Source: Spinacia oleracea (taxonomy: Eukaryota; Streptophyta; Magnoliopsida; Caryophyllales; Amaranthaceae). Taken from it: a stretch of DNA of 64,000 nucleotides. The position numbers were made by a program, and so were the translations under genes. The notes below the pieces were generated by a model. The model saw only the letters and a program-made list of their open reading frames with translations. It ran no database searches and was not told the DNA's origin. The DNA lies in assembly GCF_020520425.1 (NCBI RefSeq), contig NC_079492.1, forward strand, positions 144,801,861 to 144,865,860, read 5' to 3'. Within the stretch, counting starts at the first letter, position 1, and every line of letters starts with the position of its first letter. Positions 46,410 through 59,010 of the stretch are shown here, one piece after another.

Positions 46410-49400
46410 ATGACGGAGGTGGCGAGCTCGGTGGTGCAAGAAGTGTTGGGAAGACGCGCTGATGACATAGACCAGCCTATCATCGACTACATCGTAAATG
46501 TCCTCGCCGACGAAGACTTCGATTTCGGGGCCGAAGGCGACGGCGTTTACGACGCACTCGGCGAACTCCTTGTAGATTCTGGCGCCGTTGATTTATCAGA
46601 GTGTCGCTCTGTTCGTCTTTATCTCTCTAATCTCTATTGATTGATTCCTTTGGTTATTATTACTATACTGTTGGTTATGACCTAATTGTCTGATTTAAGA
46701 AATTACTTTGCTATACCTATTTGCATCATTTAGTAATTGTTCTTATACTGTTGCTTTGCTAATTGATTAAGATGCTAGGGTCTGTGGATTTTTAATTTTT
46801 ATTTTTGTGATTTTAGAATTCAAGGAAATGGAGCTATCAAGAACTAGGGTTTAATTGCAAGGTTTATATGATGTTTGCTAAGAAAATGTCTGGATTTCCC
46901 GAAGGAAGTCAATAAAGCGTTGAGGATGGTGAATTTAATATTATGCGAAGGATTTTTAATAGTGAAACTTTGCTTAGGCTTCCATTGTAGTGGTATACTG
47001 CTGCCTATTACGTGATATTAACCGCGGTTTTCTTTAAAAAGCTTCATTTTGCCATATTCTTAATTGTGTGTGTCAGTGTGTGTGTGGGTGGGGGAGGGGA
47101 GGGTTAGGTTTTGTAGGGTTATTTTCTGCTAGCTGTTTCATGTGAACAATTGTCCATCAAGGTTTAAAGCGAAATGGCTGTGTGCCTGTGTCTTTGAATC
47201 TGCTGTCTTCTGATTGCAACATGTTATCCGTTGTTTATGGTTTGACTATCTTGGCAGGTGTGTGGCATATTATGTGATAAATTTGGGAAGCAGGGGTTAG
47301 TGAAGCCCAAACCGACTATAAGAAGTCTAGCAGCACCGGTGAGGATGTTCGATGGGATGGACGAAGAGGTGGCGCCAAAGAAAAAGGTTGAGGAACTAGA
47401 TGGCCCTCTATTGACTGAGCGTGACAAATTGAAGATTGAGAGAAAAAAAAGGAAGGATGATCGTCAAAGAGAGGTAAACCTTATTTTATTTCAAGGTGGT
47501 ATGTCATATTTCTGACTTTTTACTTGTATGTGATTATGGATGCAAACAAGAGGCATTTAATATCCCCTGTTTAAACTTCTTCCTGTACATTGGTTTTGAA
47601 CAGAAAATCGGATGCCTCTTGTACTAGTTTAATTTATATCCTGTTCATTGTGGACATGTTAGTTATCTGGCTTAATTGTAAACTGCCATTCTGATTTGCT
47701 TGACGGGGTTAGCTCACCATCTAAGCACAAATGAAAGGCTACACTAATATTTTCAGTACTAGAATACCATGGACCAGAAAAAAATAGCTTGACTATATTC
47801 AACCTTTTATTTGCTATGAATTAGTAGAATATCATGGATCAAAACAAATAGCTTGGCTAATTCAATGCTTTCTGAATCTAGCATCAATGGAACGAACAAG
47901 ATTAGAGTTGCACATGCCTTTGAGCCTTTCCCATATACATCGCCGTAGGAAGGCGACTCAGAACATGCATTGTGTGAAATAGTGATGTGATTTTGGTCTG
48001 TCAAACGGACTTCACAAAACCTGGGTGTTAATTTAGAGTCGTATTTTAAACAATTTGATCAAAGGGAAACAATAAACTAAACTAGAAACTGCTTGTATGG
48101 GCGAATAAGCATCTCACTTACTCTCACAAGTTTTATCGTAAAACTTTGAACATCAGCCTAACGCCCTTTATATAGGCAATTTAAATTCTAGTACACTCTA
48201 ACGAAGATTCCTAGATTACGTGGAAAATACACTATGACTTCTAACGAAATAACATACATCTTTTTTCTGACACGTAAAATTCAATCCTTAAGGGATTAGG
48301 AAAACCGCGTAGGACTCCTACTAAGACATTAAAAGATATGACCCTAAGCATGATGTTGACTTTGAAGCTCGACCATAGCTACTCAAATCCACAATACATT
48401 TCTTACTAAAACATTAGAAGATATCCCTAAGCATGATGTTGACTTTGAAGCTCGACCATAGCTACTCAAATCCACAACACATTTCCTACTAAAACATTAG
48501 AAGATATGTCTCGAACCATGATGTTGACTTCAAAATTTGACCATAGCCACTCAAATTCACATCAAACAGCTTGATTGGCTTCCCTTAAACTCTATTTCAC
48601 TTGAGATGATGCATAGAATTCACAGGTCTTAGTGAGTGTGGTAACCTGGCATTCCTGATACCTATAGGTGGTCCATATCTTTCTTGTACGCCCTTTACAT
48701 TAATTTTCTTATTGTTCAAATAATACAGGTTCAATACCTTAAGCATGTGGAAGAAATGGAAGCTGTCAGAGCAGGAATGCCTCTTGTATGTGTCAGTCAT
48801 GGGCAAGACACTGGTGGACCTACTATCAGGGATATCCATTTAGATAGCTTTACTGTATCTGTTGGAGGCCGGGATCTCATTGTAGATGGTGCAGTAACTC
48901 TTTCTTTTGGGAGGCACTATGGTATGTTTTCCACCATCTGATGACCCCCACCCACTCCACCCCGCGCACGTCTTCTTTATTAGAATGATCAGTTATAAAA
49001 ATGAAGCAATGTATTTGCAGTGACTCAATTAATGCTGGTATTCTCATTGGCAGGACTTATTGGAAGGAATGGTACAGGAAAAACTACATTCCTCAGGCAC
49101 CTGGCCTTGAAGGCCATTGATGGTCTCCCAAGGAATTGCCAAATACTACACGTGGAGCAAGAAGTGGCAGGTGATGACATATCAGCCTTACAGTGTGTGC
49201 TTGATTCAGATATTGAACGAACCCAGCTTTTGCAAGAAGAAGCTCGCTTATTAGCACTGCAGGTTAAACTTAACTTCCAAAATCTAACTCATCATATGCT
49301 GCTTGTTAGGTGCATTACATGGTTACATTTGCTTGGAGCCTTAGAGTCTAATTTCTTCTTATCCATCTTTTTTTGTAGAGAGAACAAGAACTTGAGGGTT

Positions 49401-52400
49401 CAGATGGTAAAACCAATGGTACATTGAATGGAGATATTATTAAAGATCCCAACGTGGAAAGGCTGCAAGAGATATACAAAAGACTTGAACTCATTGATGC
49501 TGATTCCGCTGAGGCACGAGCAGCTTCAATCCTTGCGGTCAGTATGGACAGTGTGATATTGCTTCCTTTTGAATGTGTTCTTTGTTAATCTGGAGTTTGC
49601 TAAACATTTAAAGTCTTCTTTACTAAACTCTTCTTAGAATGCTGTGGAACGCATTTTCTTTTTTTTTGCTGAGTTTAAACTTATTCTTACATGGGTTACT
49701 GAAGATAGGAGGCACACTTAGATTTACACCCCAAGGGAGGGATTCAATTCATTCAAGGCCTGCACCTATTAATCATTAATCATTCAGTCATTTGTAAATA
49801 CAAGTGGGTATGACACAACTGCTTATGAACAATTTGGATTCGGATCCGTGGGAAGTTCATCTTTGCTTGACTCGTTTGTAAATGAGCCTAGTTGAACTCC
49901 ACATTATAGTTACAATACTAAATGAGCTGAATTCGGCTCATGGGCTTGCGAGCGTTCACATTTTTATGAGATTGTTGTATATCCTTAGCCCTAAGCATAA
50001 ATTTCCAATTTAATTACAAAGAGAAGTTAAGTTTTAACACGGCTTGTCCAAGTCGAATACTACTAAGGTGCCTAGCGGCAATGGCATTAGTATTTTATTG
50101 TGGTTCTGTGCTTATTTTGTATTGAACTAATATGGAGCCTGGGCTCTAAATGTACCTTTCAAGCCAAGCCCGAACTAACATTTCCAGTTTGTGGCAACTT
50201 TTTGTTACGTATATGTATTTGACCTGTTACTTTTGACGGCTATCATAATCTTTTCACTGAAATGTAGCTCTAAGAAGTTATCAATTCATATTCGATGACA
50301 TGGATAGTTTATGGGGCATGGGCTGCCTTGTTCATAGTTAGTGCCGTAGTGGGCTTGTCTCTCAGCAGACTTCTAGCTTTCAAATCATGTTTAATCCTTG
50401 GAAAGCAAACAGTATTTTCTTAGTGTATGCTACCGAATTGAAAATAACTTTAGCCATGTGATAGGAGCTTATTAGAAGTGGCCAGTGGGTTGGTTTGGGC
50501 CCTCCCCATCCTGTCTAGGCCTGTCCTTGAACTGCATTTACTGGGGTTTGAAGCTGGGGGTTCAGGTTGCGGTTCATTTTTTTCTCCCGGACAAACCCTA
50601 TCTGCTTTGCCAAACCTTTCACTTAAAGCACTTTGAAAAGTAGAAAATTTGTCCTATAGTTGCATCGGCTGGTTTACCAGTTCAGCCTAACTGGCGCAAA
50701 AAAAGGCACAGCTCAGCCTGTGTCTAATCCATATTTGGAGTGAACCAGATCCAGTTTGGTGGCTGAAACATCATACGCCTGTCTTGCCCACCTATAGAGA
50801 TCACAACACAACACCGCTCTTCGGCTGTGCCTCTAAGTGGCTCTTGCCCATGATAAAGGGTGGAGGGGGGGGAGGTGTCAGAGGTAGTCATCATGTCATA
50901 CTCTAGCAGTAACAATGAGCTGCATGATTGGATCTCTGACTGGATAACTTCCAATTTCATGAAAAATAGCTGTATGAACATTACACACTACACAGTTACT
51001 TTAGGGGCATACACAGAATTACCGTAAAATATCATATGAAGCTCAGGGGCTCGGGGATGTCCTTGATGCGTCATTATTCTTGAGCTGTCTTTGTGGAACA
51101 GGTCACTTGCTAGTGAGTTACTGAATAGTTTGTTGGCAATTGAAATATTTCCAGGGTCTTAGTTTCTCACCAGAGATGCAACATAAGGCAACAAGGACCT
51201 TTTCTGGAGGATGGCGAATGCGTATAGCTCTTGCGCGTGCATTGTTTATAGAACCTGATTTGTTACTTCTTGATGAACCGACAGTAAGTATTATTCTAAA
51301 TTTATTTTTCTTGTTATTTGGTGGTACATATGTAACGGGTGCCTCTGTTTTTTGGACAGAACCATCTCGATCTACATGCTGTGCTTTGGTTGGAGTCTTA
51401 CTTACAGAAATGGCCCAAAACCTTTATAGTTGTTTCTCATGCCAGAGAGTTCTTGAACATGGTATGAGTTTTAATTTGGAGCCATTTGTCGGCTAGGAAT
51501 TTGTTTTGATTTGTTGTACCTTATCCCGAACTTTCTCAAGTAGAGTTATTGATGATATCGTCTCAAAATTCTTTCAGGTTGTCACAGATATAATTTATCT
51601 ACACGGGCAGAAATTGACGACATACAAAGGAAATTATGACACATTTGAGAGGACACGAGAGGAGCAACTGAAGGTTCAACAGAGAGCAGTTGAGGCTAAT
51701 GAAAAATCCAGGTCACATATGCAGGTCAGGTTGTCAAAACTTTCTGCAATCTTTTAACGTTTTAGCTTGTTTATATTGTGTCAAAATGTCAATGATAGCT
51801 TGCAGCACCCACTCATTAAAATTTCACATATTCAAATCTTTTTTTTCTCAATTTTGTTCAGAACGTGGCCTAGTCCATAGCATTCCCTTCAAGGTCCCAT
51901 ATTTATTTTGTGTAAATATCTGGTTTGTTGATGTGTGATAATGTTCTTCTTCCTATGTTGCAGGCTTTTATTGACAAGTTCCGTTACAACGCGAAGCGTG
52001 CATCTCTTGTTCAATCTAGAATCAAGGTGCTCATTGATTTTCTTCTAACTTTGTTGATTTATGATGTCTTTGCTACTTTCTGGATAATCTAGATTCTCAA
52101 TTTTCCACATTATGTTCAAGGAGACAAGCGTGCATTTCGTTGAAGTTGGTTTAGCATACCTTCCAATTAGGAAGTATTCCATGGCATAAAATATTATTCC
52201 ATGATGTTGGTTTCCCTCTCCAGATGATTAGTAAATAACTTTTCCAACATGTTGAATTCTTACTGTAACAATTTTCTCTTTTCTATAAATTTTTATCTCG
52301 TCAGGCACTGGACCGCTTGGGTGTTGTGGATGCTATTGTTAATGATCCTGAGTATGCATCGCCATCTTCTTACCTTTACTTTGACATTTGAGGTGGCTTT

Positions 52401-55400
52401 GGCTTTCATTGATGCCGTATGGTTTCCTCAAGTTAATATTTAGTTATTTTCTGTGGCAGTTATAAATTTGAATTTCCCACACCAGATGACCGACCAGGCC
52501 CTCCTATCATAAGTTTTAGGTATACAAATCATTCTCATCTCTTTGTCTGGTTTTGATTTAATCAGAAGTGTGTTTCGCCTTAATCTCCATACAAGCTGAA
52601 GCTAATTGTTTTTATTCTTTTGGAAAGCATGGAATCTGGTTCTTCAATGCTTAGTTCTTTTGGTTTGAATTCAATCTTTGCAAATAAAGTTGTGTAATGT
52701 AGCGAGAAATCGAGAATTAATTCTTAATTTTTGAATGTCGTTACAGTGACGCATCTTTTGCTTATCCTGGTGGACCGACATTGTTCAAGAACTTAAATTT
52801 TGGGATTGACCTGGACAGCCGTGTTGCTAGTAAGATTATCATCTTTGTTCTTTATGCCTTTGTCTGCTTGTACGTGCTTATGGATTTCCCTCCTGTAACC
52901 TGTGTGATTTGTGTTCTTCTGTTTCTTTTGTCTGACTTAGTCATCTTAATGCAGTATGTGAAGTTGTGGAAAACTGCATATTTAAAATTCCACGACTTGT
53001 GCTAATTTTGGGTCTATGTTTGTCTGTTTGAATGATCTCCTTGTTGTCGATGAATCTCTTAAGTTTGGTGTTATTAAATCCGAAGTTATTCCGAACAGCT
53101 CCGCCATGCTGCCTTTTTGTGTGATTATTTTGAGTATGCCTCCAATCTGTGGACATATTCATTAATTGGTTTTCTTTAGCTTAAATAATATTGAGGATCA
53201 TTGTTCAGTTCAGAGAGGCGTTTGCTTTATTCGTAACTGATAGTTCCTTTAGTTTAAATGAGCATTTTGTTACTTGATAAATGATCTTGGCTTGAGTTGG
53301 ATCAAGCATCTTTTCAATTGGAGTATTTGAAAAGTCTTGATTATTGGATCTTTCTGATCAAATCTTTGATATTATTCTGCAGTGGTTGGTCCTAATGGTA
53401 TTGGTAAGTCCACAATACTCAACTTGATTGCCGGGGAACTGCAACCAAGCTCAGGAACTGTTTTCCGTTCACCCAAGGTATACAGTGTGTACATTGATAC
53501 ACTTTATTATAATACCTTTATCCTTGTTGCACCCAACTTCATATTGTTTCCGGCGATTTGGTCACTCTAATCAGCCATGGCATTTGTAATATTCATGTGT
53601 AAATAAGATTTATGTCCATCGCCAATACAAAGCGTCATTCTTCTTTTCCAGAGTCTTAAAACCTTAAAAGTCTTTTTGTCTTGGGATTGTAATGTCGTCA
53701 TGTGTGAAGTATAGCAGTACCTTTTATACTTATATCTCTCTCTTTTTGATTTGCACTTTATCTTTTGACTATTCTACTTGATCTTGCATTGAATTCAGGG
53801 AAATGCCTCTTTCTATTTATTCTTCCTTGCCGCCTCTCACTCTCTCAGCCTATGATAGCTGGAGTGAAATCGGCTTCCTGAGCTACTTTATCTATAGATT
53901 GATAGTCCCAGGGTCACTTATTGTTTTTTCTTGACCTTGTCACGCGTTGAACGGCCTGTGTTTTTGTGCTTGTTTGGTTTCACTGGTCACTTAGGCTAGA
54001 ATTCATGCTTCTATGAACTGAAAGTAGCCCATTGCTCTCAAACAAGTTCGTGAATAAAATTTTGGGTGCATGCTTTCTCATGTTTGTTTAAATGGCAGTC
54101 AGTTGCTAATCTGCTATTCTTTACGCAGGTCCGTATTGCTGTATTTAGTCAACACCATGTCGATGGATTGGACTTGTCCTCTAATCCCCTTCTCTATTTG
54201 ATGCGCTGCTTTCCGGTAAGTGTTTCAGCAACATTATTTTAATTGTCTATTACATGATATCATGCCATAGGATTACAAATAAAGACCATTGCATTGCATC
54301 ATGACTGTTCCATGTAAGGCCGTTTTGTAAAGGATTTTTAACTTGCTATTCCTTGGAACCTGTCACACGTACTTTAAAATCAGAGCGTGATGTCCTTTTG
54401 TATTGGTTGTTAATTAGTTATGTTACTTCTTTAGCAGTTACAATCAATTACTACTCAACATTCTTATCAAACTAATAAGGTGCTCAAAAGTACATGTTCA
54501 AGTATAGTGTTTAAAAAAAAAAAAAAAAATTCAAAACAATACAACAACAACAATATCGAAGCCCAATAATGGGATCTGCTACATGAACCATAATTTTAGT
54601 TAATGTGGTCGACTGGTTGTCAACCATTTCTATCAAGTGCTATATGCTCCTTTAGCCCAAGTTCATTATATTATTCTTACTCCTTCCATCCAAGTCATCT
54701 TGGGTTTTGCTCGTCTTCTTCTAAGATCTTCCAGAACCCACCTCTCTACTTCCTTACCGGCGCATCTTCTGATCTCCGTGTTACATTCCCAAACCAACGT
54801 AATCGGCTCTCCCTTATTATATCACTGGATTATCACAATATTTGCAACTCACTTTCCTTATGATATTCATTCCTACTTCTACCTCTTAACTCTTAAGGTG
54901 TTCCACTTCCCACACATCTATCTGAATGTGCGCTCTTTGCCTCTTTCTAATATGCTCCTTCCTGAATAAGAAACATTATGTGATTGAATATCTGGATATT
55001 AACCTACCAACACAGCCCAGGACTCTCTCTCGAAACCCGGGTCAGATATCTCCTAAATTCTGTTCATATGCAACTCGCAAAATTCTTCTGATCCATATAA
55101 CAGCGCTGGTCTAATAATCATCTGATAGAATTTTTCCTTTAACTTCAAAGGTATGCTACTGTCACACAATACCCCTATTTGAGTCACCCAGACTTAATCC
55201 TATAGGTTGCATTTTGGTCAATTTGTCAATTCTTATGGAGAATTTACCCGAGGTACTTACACCACTCACTTTTGGGCAACTCCTAATATCCAAACCATGA
55301 TTAAGAAAAAAAAGGAAATCAATTTACCAAATCAGGCAGCAGCAGCTTTGGTATAGGATGTGATGGCTGTGAGATGCAACTATGCCACCGTTGCTTTGTT

Positions 55401-58208
55401 CACGAATCACGATTACAAATGTGGCCACATGTTAAATATGCACAGTTGCATGTTGCTATATTGTATTGTGTTTCCTTTTGCATACTTTGACTAAACAGTT
55501 TTTGTTGACAACGTGAGTCCGCTGTTGAGACGTACTAGTTTTAGTTTTATGACATTTTGTCTGCAAGCTTATGGCTATGTTGCTTAAGAATTGGTCCCCC
55601 CCCCCCCCCCCCCCCCTCCCCTCTCTTCTTGTGCTTGTGTGGTCACTGGTAACAGTTCCCGGTGTCACTTTTCTGCTAGCTGCAGCAACCCACTGGCTAC
55701 TGTCCCTTAACTCCTTAAGTGCAGGAGACTAAGCAACTCTAGAATAATGAAAAAGTTTCTCATTGTTTCTTTTCAAAAGAGGTTGAAATAGAGAGCTTTT
55801 GATTTTGAGCACTGGATGGGCCTCCGAAGTAGACATCTGCTGCTACTTCCTTTAATAGAAAGATCAGTGCAGTGTTTACAAAGGTGCGCATGAGGCGCAA
55901 GGCGTTTGGAGCCAACGCCTTTTGTGGTCTGGGCGAGGCGTTTCCGATGAGGCCCACCTAAGGCGACACTATTTTTCACAATTTTTTTTATGGAGTACTC
56001 CCTCCGTTTCAAAATGTTTGTTATGTATTCCTTTAATAGTGTTTCAAAATGTTTGTTACATAAAGAATCTTTCTATTTATAAATTTGTTACTATTATTAT
56101 TTTTTGAGCCAACTTGTATTTCTAATTGGTCCAACCTTCCAACTCAATAAATATCATGCAACCAAAAGTCACATTATGACAAGTTAGCAATGCGTGTGAT
56201 TTTTAATTATTGGTTCATTTTGATATTATAACAATCTTATTGGTTATTTCAATGATTAGTGGATTGAGGTATATTTTTTTTAATAAAAGATGAAAGTAGA
56301 TTTGCACTATATTCAAAGAGAGTAATAAATGTTAGAATTTGGAAAGATGAAATCAGATTTATTATGGAATCTAGAACATTTAAATTTAAAAAAAAAAGAA
56401 TCTTAATTATACATTAATAAACGTGTCAAAATCCAAACGTAACAAACATTTTGAAACGGAGTGAGTACTTTTTATTAGGGGCGCCTTACTTCAATGAGGC
56501 GCGCCTAAGGCGTTGGGAACACCAAATCGCCTTGGTGCGCCTTAAGCATTTTTATACATTGGGTCAGAGTCCTACTCAGATTTTAAAACTAGTTAATGAA
56601 AGAATAACGAAAAAGTGGGTGTGGATTAATTTAATCGTACTCCGTAGTTACTTTCCAATGCAGTTGACCATATATACAGTAGCATTTATTAAATAGTTTT
56701 AGCATAGAGAAAAATATGGAAAAGTGGTCAACATATTATCCTTTATATGAGGGAATTATGAGAGAAAACCTGCTTTAATGGCTTTTGTTGTATTGTATTA
56801 GAAAGATGATGATAGGACTCTGAAAATAGTATTTATTTTATCATTTCAGGGTGTACCTGAACAGAAGTTGCGAGGTCATTTGGGTTCATTTGGTATAACT
56901 GGAAATCTTGCGCTCCAGCCTATGTACACCTTATCTGGTATGCTCCTTTCCAGCACATCAGTATGCTAGACTGCTAGTAATTATGGTCATCAGGGAAATT
57001 AAGTTATTATCTTAGCTCGCAGGATGGATGAGAAAAACTCTGATAGTCTGATCCATACCTTTTACGTAAATCTTGTATCGATCTAGGCTGTAGTTGGCTC
57101 TGCAATTTATGGTTGACGTTTTGTGAAACTCCAGTAATAGACTGAATGATTTTATGTAACAGGTGGTCAAAAAAGTAGAGTTGCTTTTGCAAAGATTACT
57201 TTCAAGAAGCCACATATGTTGTTGTTGGATGAGCCGTCAAATCATCTTGTAAGTCTCATTTTTTTCGTTGCAATTTTTGGTTTAAGAGAGTTGAACCATG
57301 TGTGCAGAGACCCCAAATCTATCAGGTGGATGAATTTGTGGACCTCTATTAAATCTTGTGCTTTGTTATCTAGTCATATTGTAATACATTCAAGACCTGG
57401 GCTTGACATTTTCTCTTCTCCAATTTTGGCATTTCAAATTAATATTTAAATGAAAATGTGAATGGCTTATTTGTTCACATTAATTGGGAACTAAAATGAA
57501 ATAATTGGTATATGTATCCACTATATTAGATGGTTGTTTCTTCTGTCATCATACACTATAGCAAAAGATTGTTAACCTTAATCATAGAAGTTTTCCTCCA
57601 TCTGGATGTAATAATGTCTTAATGTTATTGCATTCATCATACCACTTTGATGTTTGAGGCAAATTTCATGACTACACTGATAAGTAAACACTCGTATATG
57701 TCAAGACCTTCTTCCATGTGTTTTGTGGGTTGTTGGTCTTTGTAGGAAATGTTGCTTCATCTGAACTTGTTTGGGCATCATATGATGATTATTGACACTG
57801 TAAATGAACTGCAGGATTTGGATGCTGTTGAAGCACTTATTCAGGGTCTTGTTATGTTCCAAGGAGGAATACTGATGGTATTTTTTCTTTTTACCATTTG
57901 GCTTTAGCTACCATTTATAAATAATGTTTTATTTTGACTCTTGCTACCTTTTGACGGTAATGGTAATGAGTTACTGCATTCATTACCATTGCCACCATTT
58001 CTTATACCACATACCAAACCAACCATTGTAGCACAAACCCACAACAAGCTTTAACTGGATAAATGGTGTCTTTGTCTATTTGCAGGTTAGTCACGATGAA
58101 CATCTGATTTCCAACAGTGTTGATGAGCTTTGGGCTGTGTCTGATGGGATAGTGACTCCTTTCCGTGGAACATTCCAAGATTACAAGAAGTTACTGCATT
58201 CATCTTGA
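46410..58208 (+). CDS. ABCF3: ABCF-type (GCN20-like) ATPase, ABCF3
   Basis: A soluble twin-cassette ABC protein without membrane spans; relatives bind ribosomes and, as GCN20, help GCN1 activate the eIF2-alpha kinase GCN2 (family knowledge). My 18 exons: 46410-46610, 47258-47473, 48729-48921, 49054-49262, 49379-49537, 51155-51283, 51360-51461, 51578-51724, 51964-52026, 52305-52351, 52460-52519, 52747-52829, 53383-53477, 54129-54215, 56850-56937, 57163-57248, 57815-57877, 58086-58208. Total 2151 nt, 716 aa, essentially the Arabidopsis ABCF3 length (715). Cassette 1: Walker [10 protein letters not shown] (207-215), signature [13 protein letters not shown] (343-), Walker [13 protein letters not shown] (366-367 Asp-Glu), switch VVSHAREF. 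Linker [15 protein letters not shown]. Cassette 2: Walker [10 protein letters not shown] (539-547), signature [13 protein letters not shown] (625-), Walker [14 protein letters not shown] (649-650), switch VSHDEH (His679). All ATPase residues are present. Confidence 0.96.
48311..48566. repeat. Three tandem copies of an 83-85 bp unit (ABCF3 intron 2)
   Basis: The unit (ACATTAGAAGATAT, CATGATGTTGACTTTGAAGC, TCGACCATAGCTACTCAAAT, CCTACTAAA) starts near 48326, 48411 and 48494, with the third copy most diverged. It lies in the 1.25-kb intron between 47473 and 48729, within sequence that resembles retrotransposon non-coding DNA. Confidence 0.85.
54535..55240 (-). mobile_element. Antisense fragment of an RTE-type LINE (ABCF3 intron 14)
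   Basis: Read on the minus strand this region matches the familiar 3' part of plant RTE-clade LINEs: a degenerate stretch corresponding to the C-terminal part of the reverse-transcriptase protein, ending in a (TTG)n tail, seen on plus as ACAACAACAACAATATCG near 54541. On plus the tell-tale words are CTCCTTCCATCCAAGTCATC and GATAGAATTTTTCCTTTAAC. Frames are broken, so it is inactive and 5'-truncated. It lies in antisense orientation inside the 2.6-kb intron between 54215 and 56850. The assignment is from pattern memory. Confidence 0.6.
55596..55616. repeat. Poly-C tract (21 C) in ABCF3 intron 14
   Basis: An uninterrupted C run followed by TCCCCTCTC. It is on the sense strand of ABCF3. It is the second such run in the window after 16094-16112. 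Confidence 0.9.
55875..56565. repeat. GC-rich GGCGC-type dispersed repeat, copy 2, interrupted
   Basis: The outer parts (AAGGTGCGCATGAGGCGCAA on the left; GGGGCGCCTTACTTCAATG, TTTTTATACATTGG on the right) match the repeat at 19242-19452. The copy is split by the Stowaway-like element at 55998-56465. It lies in ABCF3 intron 14. The order of events is clear: this repeat inserted first and the Stowaway-like MITE later. Confidence 0.6.
55998..56465. mobile_element. Stowaway-like (Tc1/mariner) MITE
   Basis: The termini are CTCCCTCCGTTTCAAAATG on the left and, in reverse, CTCACTCCGTTTCAAAATG on the right, continuing as TTTGTTA/TTTGTTACG. A TA dinucleotide flanks both sides (55996-55997 and 56466-56467), the mariner target duplication. 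The CTCCCTCCGT start is the Stowaway consensus. At 468 bp it is long for the class, and it has no coding capacity. Confidence 0.85.
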
Positions 58209-59010
58209 ATCAAGTCGGTCAACAGAACATGAGTTTTTACTTAGTGGTCATAGATTGTCACAATTATGAGTTGACAGAAATGTTTGAAAAAATTGTATTT
58301 TAGCTATCAGAACATGAGTTTTACATAGTGGGCTTATATTACCCCGTCTCCGTATCTAAAGTTGTGAGAAATGACGGAAATGTATGCAGATGCAGACAAT
58401 AATGCGATTTATGTTGATGCGGATAATTATATACGAAGTACTTGTATTATTCTTTTTAAGCTGATGACAGTTCAATTTCGCGTATATTTTCTCCCGGGAA
58501 ACTTGTAAAATGTTGGCTCGTGGAAAGAACGAAGTGGAAAACTGTGGAAATTATTCTTGGACTATAGGGCCATGAACAATTACTTCATGCTTTATTGACA
58601 TTGTTGGTACAGGAAGAGTGGAAGACAAGTGATGTTACAATTATGGACAATTAAAAAGGGCGAGCGGGTGTCCATGGATTGACCCAATAAGAAGTGTAGT
58701 TTCCTTGTGCTCTTGTTCTAATTACAATGTTATATATGGAGTCACTTATGACCAACGATAAAACCCGTTGGTTGACTTTCTTTTAACACAGCGCAAATCA
58801 ACCCAACTCAGCCCACACAATACATGGAACTGAACTGACTCTTTGGTGCATTCAGAGCGAGGAAGTACTACTTTACAAAATCTTAACTAAGTGAAAATTC
58901 TTAATTTCATATAATTATTCAAAAGGAGTAACGTATATAACTTTGAATAAGAAAAGTTCTAACTTTATTACAAAATACTTCACCAGAATTCAACTTACAA
59001 AAAAAATTAA
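58209..59010. other. Convergent 3' region between ABCF3 and the SSL gene
   Basis: Both genes end here facing each other. AATAAA on the minus strand at 58964-58969, about 40 bases past the SSL stop codon, is a plausible polyadenylation signal for that gene. No separate gene is seen. Confidence 0.5.

Noticed and set aside
46133-46462. 109-codon frame overlapping the ABCF3 start
   Set aside because: It lies in a different register from the conserved ABCF3 N-terminus and covers the likely 5' leader. The ATG at 46410 gives the family-matching start.
54603-54969. Plus-strand frames of 86 and 110 codons in ABCF3 intron 14
   Set aside because: They are the antisense side of a LINE-like fragment and lie in an intron. 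The composition is pyrimidine-driven.
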